This document shows, piece after piece, positions 34,708-42,679 of a DNA stretch of 52,065 nucleotides. Origin of the DNA: Clostridia bacterium (GTDB taxonomy: Bacteria > Bacillota > Clostridia > Oscillospirales > CAG-272). A program made the position numbers and the translations under genes. The notes under the pieces were generated by a model that worked only from the letters and a program-made list of their open reading frames with translations, did not search any database and was not told the origin of the DNA. The stretch lies in contig JAQYLJ010000059.1 of NCBI GenBank assembly GCA_028720145.1, positions 1 to 52,065 on the forward strand, in the 5' to 3' direction. Within the stretch, counting starts at the first letter, position 1. Every line of letters begins with the position of its first letter.

Positions 34708-35280
34708 ATGACACAATATTCGCTTGACGAAAAATACCGCCTCATCTGCGAGGCGGTCATGGAGACCGAGGGCAACGACCCGATTCGGATTGTCAAGAGC
34801 GTGATGCACCGCGACTTCGTGAACATCCACGGTCCCGAGCATCATTTCCTCGATGGAGCGGCGCTCATGGTGGCGCTCAGGCGGAGCGGCATGGATTTCG
34901 ACCTCAAACAGTCGCTCGGACAACTGGCTGAACGGACAATCAAGATGCCGGGCGCCATGTGCGGCTACTGGGGGGTCTGCGGCTCGGTCGCGTCTGTCGG
35001 CGCGGTGTTTTCGATTCTCGACGGGACGGGTCCCCTGTCCTCCGATGCGCCCTATTCCGACCATATGGCGTTCACCGCGCGCGTCATTAACAAAATGGGC
35101 GAGATAGGCGGTCCCCGCTGCTGCAAGCGCAACGCGTTTCTCTCCCTCTCCGAGGGCATCGCCTACGCCCGCGAACATTACGGCGTTGACCTGAAAATCC
35201 CCGAGATTGTCTGCGAGTTCACTTCTTTCAATCCCCAATGTATCGCGACCCGCTGTCCTTTCTACCGCGGGACGAAATAG
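34708..35280 (+). CDS. DUF5714-type cysteine-rich protein
   Basis: A cytoplasmic 190-residue protein resembling the DUF5714 family: HHFLDGAALMVALRRSG (about 46-62), then KMPGAMCGYWGVCGSVASVGAVFSI, then GGPRCCKRNAFLSL, and a C-terminal FNPQCIATRCPFY. It has seven or so cysteines arranged in pairs, suggesting metal or iron-sulfur binding or redox chemistry. The family is found in anaerobic bacteria and methanogens, sometimes beside radical SAM proteins; none is seen here. AAAAGGAA precedes the ATG. Function unknown. Confidence 0.68.
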   Translation: MTQYSLDEKYRLICEAVMETEGNDPIRIVKSVMHRDFVNIHGPEHHFLDGAALMVALRRSGMDFDLKQSLGQLAERTIKMPGAMCGYWGVCGSVASVGAVFSILDGTGPLSSDAPYSDHMAFTARVINKMGEIGGPRCCKRNAFLSLSEGIAYAREHYGVDLKIPEIVCEFTSFNPQCIATRCPFYRGTK

Positions 35281-35407
35281 CCGGTCACACGATGGGCACG
35301 ATGTTTTTTTGGTTGCCGATTCGGTTTGGCAGAAAAGCAACGCAGAAAAATACGAAAAAAATCAAACAACCCATCAAAACAAAAACAGAAAAGAACCGCC
35401 CATGCAA
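35281..35407. other. A-rich spacer between the DUF5714 gene and the left hairpin element
   Basis: This stretch is A-rich on the plus strand and contains no gene I can support. A short frame (MGTMFFWLPIRF...) has no ribosome site and is probably not coding. Confidence 0.5.
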
Positions 35408-35732
35408 TGCGGAGTTCCCATAGGGATTTTAAGTCAGAAATAAAAGTGTAGCACACTATACTTCGCAGTCGCGAAATGTAGTGTGCTTTTCTTATCCACA
35501 AAAGATTTTCGAGTTAAGTTATATTTTTAGCCTTGCGGCTAAAAGTGATATGCAAGGGGCTTGCGTTATATTTCGGCTTTCAGCCGAAGTTATATTATAT
35601 TTGCCTTAACTTCTCTCGAAGAGAGAAATATCACTTTGCTTTAAGCAAAATATCACGCCGAAGGCATATCACTTGCCGTAAGGCAAATATAGCTAACGGC
35701 GTAGCGATAAATCCCTATCGCTACACCGTTAA
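35408..35732 (+). repeat. Tandem-hairpin repeat element, left copy
   Basis: About 325 bp made of consecutive short hairpins joined by A/T linkers such as ATATCAC and GTTATAT. Stems include AGCACACTA/TAGTGTGCT, TTTTAGCC/GGCTAAAA, TTCGGCT/AGCCGAA, TTCTCTC/GAGAGAA (35611-35627), TTTGCTT/AAGCAAA, TTGCC/GGCAA and a terminal long hairpin built on TAGCGATA/TATCGCTA. A second copy lies at 42283-42601 in opposite orientation. No reading frame for a transposase is present, so it is a non-autonomous element or a structured RNA. Confidence 0.85.
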
Positions 35733-35752
35733 GATGGACGGTTCTTCTTTTG

Positions 35753-36637
35753 TCAGAATACCAGAGCGTTTATGCGGGTCCCATCCTTTTCAAAGGACAC
35801 GAAGGCGAAACTACCGCTCCCGCCCGTGGCTTTCAAGGTGTAGACGAAGCCCGGGTGCTCCGCGGTTCCGATGAGGGCGTTCGCGGCGGTGGTGCCGATT
35901 TGGAGATTCAGTTCTTCCGCGCTGCCGATTTTCAGGACGACATCCAGCGTATGGAAAAAGTCTGCGGTGTCCTCGCTCGAAAGGTTATTGAGCGTGAGAG
36001 ACTTCGGGGTGACGGTATAGGCGAGTCCCTCTCCCTTTTCGATGCGGACGACCGAGGTGACATACAGGGTGTCGGGGACCGCGCCTTTCATTAGACCCAA
36101 CGGGAACCCTTCCATATCGGCTTTGAACGGGGTCAAATCCAGTTTGACGGTCACACAGAGGTCGGCATTTCCGGTTTCTGCGTCGATTTCGGTAAAGGCG
36201 ACCTGCAAAACGCATACCGAGATTTCTTTGTCCGCGATTGTCAGGATGCCGCCCGTCTGCTGATAGAACACGGTTTCGGCAAGTGCGCCCGCCTGTCGGT
36301 CGGAGAGGAAGACGGGCTTTGCCGTTGCCCCCGCCGAGGCAAGCGCGGTGAAATCGACCGAATAGCCCCCGACGCCCCTCCCCTCCTCGTATAGCACAAC
36401 ACTCCCGAGTTGACTGTCGGTCTGTGTCTTCAAATCGGCGAAGTCCTGTGCGGTATATGCCGCGGGAAAAGTCTCCTGTTCGTTCACGGGTTGCCCGAGG
36501 GTTTTGAGCTGTCCGACGGTACGGAACAAATCGACCCCGAGTTTGACGCGCGCGGCGATGTAGACGCCGACCAGCGCGATGGCAATCACCCCGACTATGA
36601 CAAGGAGGGTGATGAGCAGTTTTTTAATGGCACGCAT
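35753..36637 (-). CDS. Single-pass membrane protein, unknown function
   Basis: A 294-residue protein with an N-terminal membrane anchor (LLITLLVIVGVIAIALVGVYIAA, about 7-29) and no lipobox, so the remainder lies outside the cell. The extracytoplasmic part is rich in beta-strand patterns, and I recognise no domain. AAGGAT precedes the ATG. It lies 18 bp after the large surface protein gene, is presumably cotranscribed with it, and ends the three-gene block enclosed by the inverted elements. Confidence 0.7.
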   Translation of the reverse strand: MRAIKKLLITLLVIVGVIAIALVGVYIAARVKLGVDLFRTVGQLKTLGQPVNEQETFPAAYTAQDFADLKTQTDSQLGSVVLYEEGRGVGGYSVDFTALASAGATAKPVFLSDRQAGALAETVFYQQTGGILTIADKEISVCVLQVAFTEIDAETGNADLCVTVKLDLTPFKADMEGFPLGLMKGAVPDTLYVTSVVRIEKGEGLAYTVTPKSLTLNNLSSEDTADFFHTLDVVLKIGSAEELNLQIGTTAANALIGTAEHPGFVYTLKATGGSGSFAFVSFEKDGTRINALVF

Positions 36638-36655
36638 GGTGTAATCCTTTACGAT

Positions 36656-39600
36656 TTACTTCTTTTTGAAGAGTGCGACGAGGTCCGCGAACTTCTTTTT
36701 CTTGATGACGAACCAGAAGACCGAGAAGCCGCCGACACCCGCGACCACGACACTCGCGATGACGATGCACGCGATGGCACCGCCCGAAAGTCCCGTCTTT
36801 TCGGGCTGTTCACCCGCGGATTGCTCGCCGCCGGATTGCTCGCCGCCGCCCGCGTTGATGTCCTCATAGACCGCCGTGAGCGATACTTCGCCCGTGACGG
36901 TGAAGGTATAGGTGGCGTCCGAAGACACGATATTGCCGCTCGCGTCTCTCCAGCCCTTAAAGGTCTTCCCTTCTTCAGGGGCGTTCGCCGTGATGGTGAC
37001 CGTTTCTCCTGCGGCATAGTTGCCCGTGCCGTTACCGCCCGTGACGGTCACCGGTACTTGCGCGGGTTCTCCCGTCGCGGGAATGCTCGTGACCTGCTTG
37101 TAGCCGCAAACCGAGCAGATGCGCTCCTGCTCACCGTCTACCGTCGCGGTCGGGGGAGTGACGACCGTCCATTCGCCGTAGGTGTGGGATGCAACGCCGA
37201 GTTTTTCGGTGCAACCCGTACACTGATGCCAGTGTTCGTCGCCATTTTTCAACCATTCTTCTCCCGCCGTATGTGTGATATGACCGAGCGCGGGGGTAAT
37301 GATAGATCCGCAGACGGAACACTTGACGGGTTCGGTTTCGGTGGCTTCGGAGCGGTCGGGCGTGTGAGGTGCAATGTCCACTTCTGCGCCGCAAGAGCAA
37401 AGGTGCCAATGTCTTGTGCCGTCTTTTTGCCAGGTCGCCTCGGTTGCGGCGTGCAACTCGTAGGTCGATTGTATCGTGACATTGGACGCGGGCACGGTAA
37501 AGTCGGTTTCGGTTGCGGTGCTGTCCGCAAAGGTGCCTTCGCCCGTCTTGGTCCAGCCCTTGAAGTGATAGCCGTCGGGCGCGGCAATCGCCGTGAGATG
37601 GACGGTCTCCCCTGCCTTTTTATAGAGGTCTTTCGAGCCGGTGCCTTGCTTGATGGTCACTTTGGAATAGATCTCCAAAGTCTTTGTGGCAAACTTGCCG
37701 CTATCTCCGTTGGCAACCGCTTTTATCGTGAGCGTGGAAGCGGTTTCATTTGCGGCGACGGTGAGCACGCCGTCGCTCGAAATGCTCGTACCTGCCGAAC
37801 CGCCTATGACGCTCCAGGTGACCGTGTTGTCAAACGCGCCGGTGCCCGAAACGGTTGCTTTGAAGGTGTAGGTGCCGTCTCGGACAATGGTGGTGTCGCC
37901 CGATGCAAAATCAACCTGAACATCCGTCACGGTGACGGGAATGGTGGTGTCCTCGGCAACGAGAACGATTCTGCGCTGTCTTGCTCCACCGACGGAGACC
38001 GCCGCCGCCAATTCGGTTGCATTTCCGTTGAGCGTAAATGTCGACCAATAATCGCTGTACATTTCGTTGTAGACATAAGAACCGACGGCTTCAAACGCGA
38101 TTTCAATCGCATACTTATGCCCCGCGATAAATTTGCTGTCTTTGGGATATTGTCCGCCGTCGGTGTTCAAAGAAGTGTCCGTCAAATCGAACACGCGCCA
38201 GAGCGCAACCGTGTATTTGGACGGGTCAAGTGATGCGAAAACAAGGTTGTTTGCCGACAACTTGTCGGTGATGGCGGCGGGAGTCATGGTTGCCTGGCTC
38301 ACTCTGATGTACTTGCCCGCGGGGATCACCGTGCCCGATTCGGACAAGGCGCCGCACACCGAGCAGTATTTGTCGCCGGTGTATCCGTCCGTGTCAAAAG
38401 TGGCTGCGGCGGCATTTTTCAACTCGCCGTTTGTATCGTGCGCGGCTTCGTTGCCGTGGACGGTGCATCCCGTATCTTTGCAGGGATTCCAGTGCGTATT
38501 GTTGTCGGATTCCCAAGTCGATGTATCGAAGTCGTGCTCGGTCACAACGAAGGTAACGGTCGCGGTTGCTTCAACATTGGTCGTGCCGAACTGTGAATAT
38601 TCCGCTGTGCCGATAAACTTGATCGTGGCGGTGTAAATGCCCGCCGGCAAACCGCTGTTGGGTTTTACGCTCCACGACATAGTATTCTCTTTGCCCGCTC
38701 CGACATAATAGGGGCTAGAATAGAAACCTAATGTGAAAGAACTTGCGTTTTCACCTTCGAGAGTAATGGAATCAAGGTTGCAAAAGATTTTTCCCGTTCC
38801 CGTGTTGACAACGCGTAAGGGAACTTGCGTGACCGAAGAATATCCCACTCTCACCGTGCCGAAATCCACGGGGTCCACGGTTGCGCTGTAAGTGGGGGCG
38901 GCAACCGCGCCGATGTTTACGGTGATGGTCTTTGAGTATCCGCCTTTGTCCGTCACCTTGACGGTGATTTCCGTGGCTTCGCTTACGCCCCTGAGGTTTG
39001 GATTGACATATATTTTATTTAGTTCGGTCGAAGAAATACCGACGCCGTTTGTATTCCCGTCTGCCGCGCTCACGATGGAGAAGGTGTATTCTCCGCTTCC
39101 GCCGCTTGCCGAAAGCGCAATCGAAGAATAAGCAACATCACCGCCGTAAACGGTGGCGGGAACATCGTACTCCGCCTTGTCTTCCAAGGTCAGGGGCGTT
39201 GCGATTTTTTCGTAAGAGTAATTTTTGAAACTTACGCCATTGGCGCACTTATCCCAAACATGGACGAGGCAGTCGTTGTTTTCAAAATACTGTTCGCCTG
39301 TCACCACTTTCGTCCAGGAAGAAATTTTTTCGCCGCCGTTGGCAACAAGAGGAAAGGCAGTAAGAATCGATCCCGAACTTCCGGGGCATACGGAAGTGAT
39401 TTTTGCATTCGTTCCGATCGAGCAGGTTGTGTACGAAGAAGGCGTATATACATCTCTCCAGGTATCAGTCGAACCCGAGCCCGTATATTCCATTTTGATG
39501 TCAACTGTGCCGTTGAGAGCAATGCTGCCTTTGGCATAAATACCGTAAGTCTGATACGGTTTGTCGCACTTCAGGTCGATATTGAGCGTAGCGTTCTCGG

Positions 39601-40195
39601 TGACGGTCACATTCCCCGAACCGGTTCTATCATCACGAATAAAGATTGCGTCAACCAAACCGTTCTTTTCCGCCACGGTGCCGTACACCTTTACGGTGAC
39701 GGTGCAACTTTCGTCAAACACCAGATTGCCGTTGTTATGCGAACTTGCATCGCCGTCCATGTAAATGCCGTACATATACACTTGTTCGGTTGTGGTGGGC
39801 ACTTGAAAGTCTATGGTGAGCGAACCGCTGCCCTTAAATGTAAGAGTAGAAACATTGTAAACGCTGATCGCCCTGTTTCCGTACGGCGCGGTGACGGTGA
39901 TTTTGTTGTCACCGACGAGCACGATATCCACTTTGCCGTTGTTGACTCCGCCGATTGTGATTTCTTCGCCGTCGTAGCCGCTCAGCGTGAGCGTACCGTT
40001 ATAACTCTCGTCGGTCACCCAAGTCCAACCCGTGCCGGATTTGTTTACCGAGCCGCAAGTGACTTGCAGATAGGGATTTGCCGAATCCGCAGAAACGACG
40101 GTCGGCATACATACCGCCGCGATTGCCATACAGGCGAGCATCAGGAAAAGCAGAAGCAAGCCCATGCGGATGTTTTTCATTGTTTTTGTGTTCAT
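36656..40195 (-). CDS. Large multidomain cell-surface protein
   Basis: An exported protein of 1179 residues. A signal peptide (to about residue 37, ending VVSADSA) is followed by a beta-rich domain with carbohydrate-binding-like repeats. Next come Ig-like segments (about 330-530), a Big_2-like region (VTDVQVDFASGDTTI...), two InlB-type beta-grasp repeats (FKGWTKTGEG... and FKGWRDASGN...) and Cys/His-rich modules such as HWHLCSCG, KCSVCG, HWHQCTGC and ICSVCGY. A transmembrane helix (ACIVIASVVVAGVGGFSVFW) and a Lys-rich tail close the protein. It is probably an adhesin or a polymer-binding protein. GAGGTG lies 6 nt before the ATG at 40195. Confidence 0.8.
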   Translation of the reverse strand: MNTKTMKNIRMGLLLLFLMLACMAIAAVCMPTVVSADSANPYLQVTCGSVNKSGTGWTWVTDESYNGTLTLSGYDGEEITIGGVNNGKVDIVLVGDNKITVTAPYGNRAISVYNVSTLTFKGSGSLTIDFQVPTTTEQVYMYGIYMDGDASSHNNGNLVFDESCTVTVKVYGTVAEKNGLVDAIFIRDDRTGSGNVTVTENATLNIDLKCDKPYQTYGIYAKGSIALNGTVDIKMEYTGSGSTDTWRDVYTPSSYTTCSIGTNAKITSVCPGSSGSILTAFPLVANGGEKISSWTKVVTGEQYFENNDCLVHVWDKCANGVSFKNYSYEKIATPLTLEDKAEYDVPATVYGGDVAYSSIALSASGGSGEYTFSIVSAADGNTNGVGISSTELNKIYVNPNLRGVSEATEITVKVTDKGGYSKTITVNIGAVAAPTYSATVDPVDFGTVRVGYSSVTQVPLRVVNTGTGKIFCNLDSITLEGENASSFTLGFYSSPYYVGAGKENTMSWSVKPNSGLPAGIYTATIKFIGTAEYSQFGTTNVEATATVTFVVTEHDFDTSTWESDNNTHWNPCKDTGCTVHGNEAAHDTNGELKNAAAATFDTDGYTGDKYCSVCGALSESGTVIPAGKYIRVSQATMTPAAITDKLSANNLVFASLDPSKYTVALWRVFDLTDTSLNTDGGQYPKDSKFIAGHKYAIEIAFEAVGSYVYNEMYSDYWSTFTLNGNATELAAAVSVGGARQRRIVLVAEDTTIPVTVTDVQVDFASGDTTIVRDGTYTFKATVSGTGAFDNTVTWSVIGGSAGTSISSDGVLTVAANETASTLTIKAVANGDSGKFATKTLEIYSKVTIKQGTGSKDLYKKAGETVHLTAIAAPDGYHFKGWTKTGEGTFADSTATETDFTVPASNVTIQSTYELHAATEATWQKDGTRHWHLCSCGAEVDIAPHTPDRSEATETEPVKCSVCGSIITPALGHITHTAGEEWLKNGDEHWHQCTGCTEKLGVASHTYGEWTVVTPPTATVDGEQERICSVCGYKQVTSIPATGEPAQVPVTVTGGNGTGNYAAGETVTITANAPEEGKTFKGWRDASGNIVSSDATYTFTVTGEVSLTAVYEDINAGGGEQSGGEQSAGEQPEKTGLSGGAIACIVIASVVVAGVGGFSVFWFVIKKKKFADLVALFKKK

Positions 40196-40272
40196 TTTGC
40201 ACCTCATAATGATTTATTTTTTGTCGCGCACGCGTTTCGGTGTGCGCGGAAGTTCCTATGCAGATGTTGCGA

Positions 40273-42108
40273 TTACAACTCGATGATGATTGCGGGCACG
40301 ACGCCTACAAAGGTCTTTGTCGCAAGATATTCGGTAGTCTGGTCGAACGGCGGGCAGGAAGTGACGCATTTCACATAGTTCTTGCCGTCCGCACCTTTGA
40401 CGATGCCGTCGCGCAACCAATACGGACAATAGTTGTCGCCGTAACCTTGCAAGACTTCCTTATACGCACCCAGACAGAAGGGATACCTATAAAGCCCGAA
40501 CGGCTTGGGGCTGTTGATGCTGATCTCATCCGAACTCGGCAAGAAGATCTTGTCGCCGAAGCATGCTTCGTTGCCCTGCAAAATCGCCTGCTGCGCGGGC
40601 GTAAACAGTTCGTTGATCCAAGTATTGATTAGCCAAGCACGAATCCAACTGTTTTCGTAGGTGAGTTCCCCTTCGTCCGACTCGGCGAAGCGTTGACTGA
40701 TCCAGATCTCCTTGCTGACAAGATAGGCCTTGCCGTCCTCTTCTTTCACGATTCTCCACATGGCGTCGCGCTGTTCAAACCAATAGGTACCCGTCCAGTA
40801 GCGACTGCTCGTCGTTTGCGTACTGTCGTTGTCCTTACGATAATCTTTGATATACACGCCGCGGTAATTGAGACCGTTATATTCGACATCGCAATAATAG
40901 GTGGTTGCGTTTTCGCCGCTGTCGCCGTTACCGAAGTCGAACGGGGTCCAGTTTTCAAGCGTCAAGTACGGACTGCCCGCTATTTCCATCAGCGCGTTTT
41001 CAAGTTCGCCGTCTTTCACCTGTTCGCAATAGGTCTTTCCCATTTTGATATACGCGCCGTTGGGGTTTTCCACACCGTTCGCGTTGACACGGACATAAGT
41101 CTGCGTTTTTCCGCACATGGAGCAGACTCCGCCCTGATAGTCGTGATCGGTAATCGGGATTTCTTCGGTCTTGGTCTTTCCGCAAGCACAGGATAGTTCT
41201 TTCTCGCCCGCGTGCTCACAAGTAGCTTCGTTTATGATTCTCTCACTTGCGAAAGTGTGCGCGACGGTCGCCGTATAATCGCCGTATTTACACTTTTCCG
41301 TGTGTGTATCGTCGGTTATTTCCGAATACTGCACGGCGTGCCCCGTAAAGTTTGCCGCAAAACTGATGTCTTCCGTGCCGACGGTAAACACATATATCGT
41401 CTCGCGCGAAAGCACTTCGTCCTCGCCCCAAAAGTCAAAATGGTGTCCGCTCGTCGCGACGGCTTCTACGGTGATGATGTCGCCCTCGGTGTGCTTGGTC
41501 TTATAACTTGCGGCGCGGTCGTACAGCGTGCCGTTGACTTTCAGCATCCCGTATTCCGCCAAAGGAAGAATATTGATGCTGACGCTCACCTGCTTTTTGG
41601 GTTGCTCGGTTGCGCCGCCCGATTCCCCGGATTCGCCCGTTTGCTCATCGGGCGCGATAATGAAGAAACAAAACCCGTCGGTTTCAAAGATCACTTTTCC
41701 GCTCTCCACGGTGGGCTTGATTTTCTCCACTTCGCCGCTATCCTTCACATGATACACCGTATAGGTTTTGCTCGTATCGATATCCGGCACGGGAACGGTC
41801 ACTTTTACCTTGCCGTTCGGCTGTACCTTTGCGCCGTCCTTGATGACCGAAATATCGTAGACATACACTTCCCCGTCTGTGTCGTATGTTTCTTCGTCAA
41901 TCGATTGAAGCGCGGTCAGTTTTTCTTCTCCGACCACTTCCACCGCCTCCAGCGTAACGCCTTCTTCAAACGCGCCTTCGACCGTAACGCCGTTTTGGCT
42001 CTCGAGCGTGCCGCTCGGCGCGTCGGGCGAACCGTCGCACGCCGCAAGCGGAATCACGAAAAGCAAACACAGAAGAATTGTAAATATCCGATAGATACGA
42101 GTTTTCAT
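40273..42108 (-). CDS. Surface lipoprotein with C-terminal DUF6273-like domain
   Basis: A 611-residue protein with signal peptide and lipobox LAAC (Cys24). A beta-rich N-terminal region includes a ZU5-like strand pattern ending in FETDGFCFFIIAP. An InlB-like segment (HHFDFWGEDEVLSRETIYVF) follows, then Cys/His motifs (SCACGKTKTEEIP, GGVCSMCGK). The C-terminal domain from about residue 400 (MWRIVKEEDGKAYLVSKE...WIRAWLINTWINELFTPAQQ) matches the DUF6273 pattern, thought to be a surface domain of unknown role. AAAGGAG precedes the ATG. It shares module types with the surface protein next to it and is the first gene of the block. Confidence 0.78.
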   Translation of the reverse strand: MKTRIYRIFTILLCLLFVIPLAACDGSPDAPSGTLESQNGVTVEGAFEEGVTLEAVEVVGEEKLTALQSIDEETYDTDGEVYVYDISVIKDGAKVQPNGKVKVTVPVPDIDTSKTYTVYHVKDSGEVEKIKPTVESGKVIFETDGFCFFIIAPDEQTGESGESGGATEQPKKQVSVSINILPLAEYGMLKVNGTLYDRAASYKTKHTEGDIITVEAVATSGHHFDFWGEDEVLSRETIYVFTVGTEDISFAANFTGHAVQYSEITDDTHTEKCKYGDYTATVAHTFASERIINEATCEHAGEKELSCACGKTKTEEIPITDHDYQGGVCSMCGKTQTYVRVNANGVENPNGAYIKMGKTYCEQVKDGELENALMEIAGSPYLTLENWTPFDFGNGDSGENATTYYCDVEYNGLNYRGVYIKDYRKDNDSTQTTSSRYWTGTYWFEQRDAMWRIVKEEDGKAYLVSKEIWISQRFAESDEGELTYENSWIRAWLINTWINELFTPAQQAILQGNEACFGDKIFLPSSDEISINSPKPFGLYRYPFCLGAYKEVLQGYGDNYCPYWLRDGIVKGADGKNYVKCVTSCPPFDQTTEYLATKTFVGVVPAIIIEL

Positions 42109-42131
42109 GTTTTTCTCCTTTGGATGGGGAT

Positions 42132-42173
42132 TCGTACAGTACGATTGTCTCGGAATATCGCAAAATTTTGCGA
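42132..42173. promoter_or_regulatory. Pair of palindromes in the leader of the DUF6273 lipoprotein gene
   Basis: A perfect 16-bp palindrome (TCGCAAAATTTTGCGA, 42158-42173) and a 13-bp palindrome (TCGTAC/GTACGA around one base, 42132-42144) lie between the presumed promoter and the ribosome site. They could be protein-binding sites or, in RNA, hairpins affecting translation. Confidence 0.45.
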
Positions 42174-42198
42174 CAATTCCATGAAATCAATATAGTCT

Positions 42199-42230
42199 AT
42201 TACAAGTTCTCCCCCCGGGGGAAGTGTCAA
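42199..42230 (-). promoter_or_regulatory. Possible MerR-type promoter of the surface-protein block
   Basis: On the minus strand a perfect TTGACA (42230-42225) and TGTAAT (42204-42199) are separated by 20 bp, longer than normal. The spacer carries a G/C palindrome (CTTCCCCC/GGGGGGAG). Long spacers containing a dyad are typical of promoters activated by MerR-family proteins. This is inference; no such regulator lies nearby. Confidence 0.35.
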
Positions 42231-42255
42231 ATGTCACCCCCCGGGGTATTTTTTT
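42211..42255 (+). terminator. Terminator-like hairpin built from two CCCCCCGGGG repeats
   Basis: Two identical CCCCCCGGGG boxes (42211-42220 and 42237-42246) lie 26 bp apart. They are self-complementary, so they can form a strong stem enclosing an inner GTG/CAC pair, and seven T follow on the plus strand. This is a good intrinsic terminator for the plus strand, yet no plus-strand gene leads into it. It may stop antisense transcription, or the repeats may be regulatory. Confidence 0.5.
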
Positions 42256-42282
42256 CATAAAAATGAAAAAAGAAGTCGGATT
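42256..42282. other. Short A/T-rich gap before the right hairpin element
   Basis: Nothing recognisable lies between the terminator-like structure and the start of the right element. The wider gene-free stretch 42109-42679 consists of the lipoprotein leader, this gap, the right hairpin element and about 80 bp without visible features. Confidence 0.5.
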
Positions 42283-42601
42283 TTAGCGGTGTAGCGATAA
42301 GGATTTATCGCCACGCCGTTAGCTATATTTGCCTTTCGGCAAGTGATATGCCTGCGGCGTAGTATTTTGCTTACGCAAAGTGATATTTTCCCTTTGGGAA
42401 AGTTAAGGCAAATATAATATAACTTCGGCTGAAAGCCGAAATATAACGCAAGCCCCTTGCATATCACTTTTAGCCATAAGGCTAAAAATATAACTTAACT
42501 CTAAAATCTTTTGCGGATAAGAAAAGCACACTACGCTTCGCGACTGCGAAGTATAGTGTGCTCTCTTTTTTTCCGACTAAAGTCCCTATGGGAACTGCGC
42601 A
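42283..42601 (-). repeat. Tandem-hairpin repeat element, right copy (inverted)
   Basis: The reverse complement of this stretch matches the left element (35408-35732) nearly base for base, including the first AGTTCCCATAGGGA box and the last TATCGCTACACCG box. Differences fall mainly in loops or are compensated. The stem TTCTCTC/GAGAGAA of the left copy is TTTCCC/GGGAAA here (42387-42401). The pair encloses three genes of surface proteins. Confidence 0.85.
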
Positions 42602-42679
42602 TTCGTCCGACTTCCCTTTTTGTGTCGCGCGACTCGCGTCTCTTGTTCATTATCCCGAATGATCAACGCAAAGCGCGCA

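Noticed and set aside
36410-38233. A 607-codon plus-strand open frame opposite the large surface protein
   Set aside because: The sequence is rich in Arg and Gly from antisense reading and has no recognisable fold. The minus-strand frame has a signal peptide and clear modules.
42255-42467. Small frames inside the hairpin elements (similar peptides in both copies)
   Set aside because: Similar peptides arise because the two elements are copies of one another. There is no start signal, and stems rather than codons are conserved.
35408-42601. Composite transposon with insertion-sequence ends
   Set aside because: The flanking elements encode no transposase and have no clear target-site duplication. 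The terms hairpin element or non-autonomous repeat fit better.
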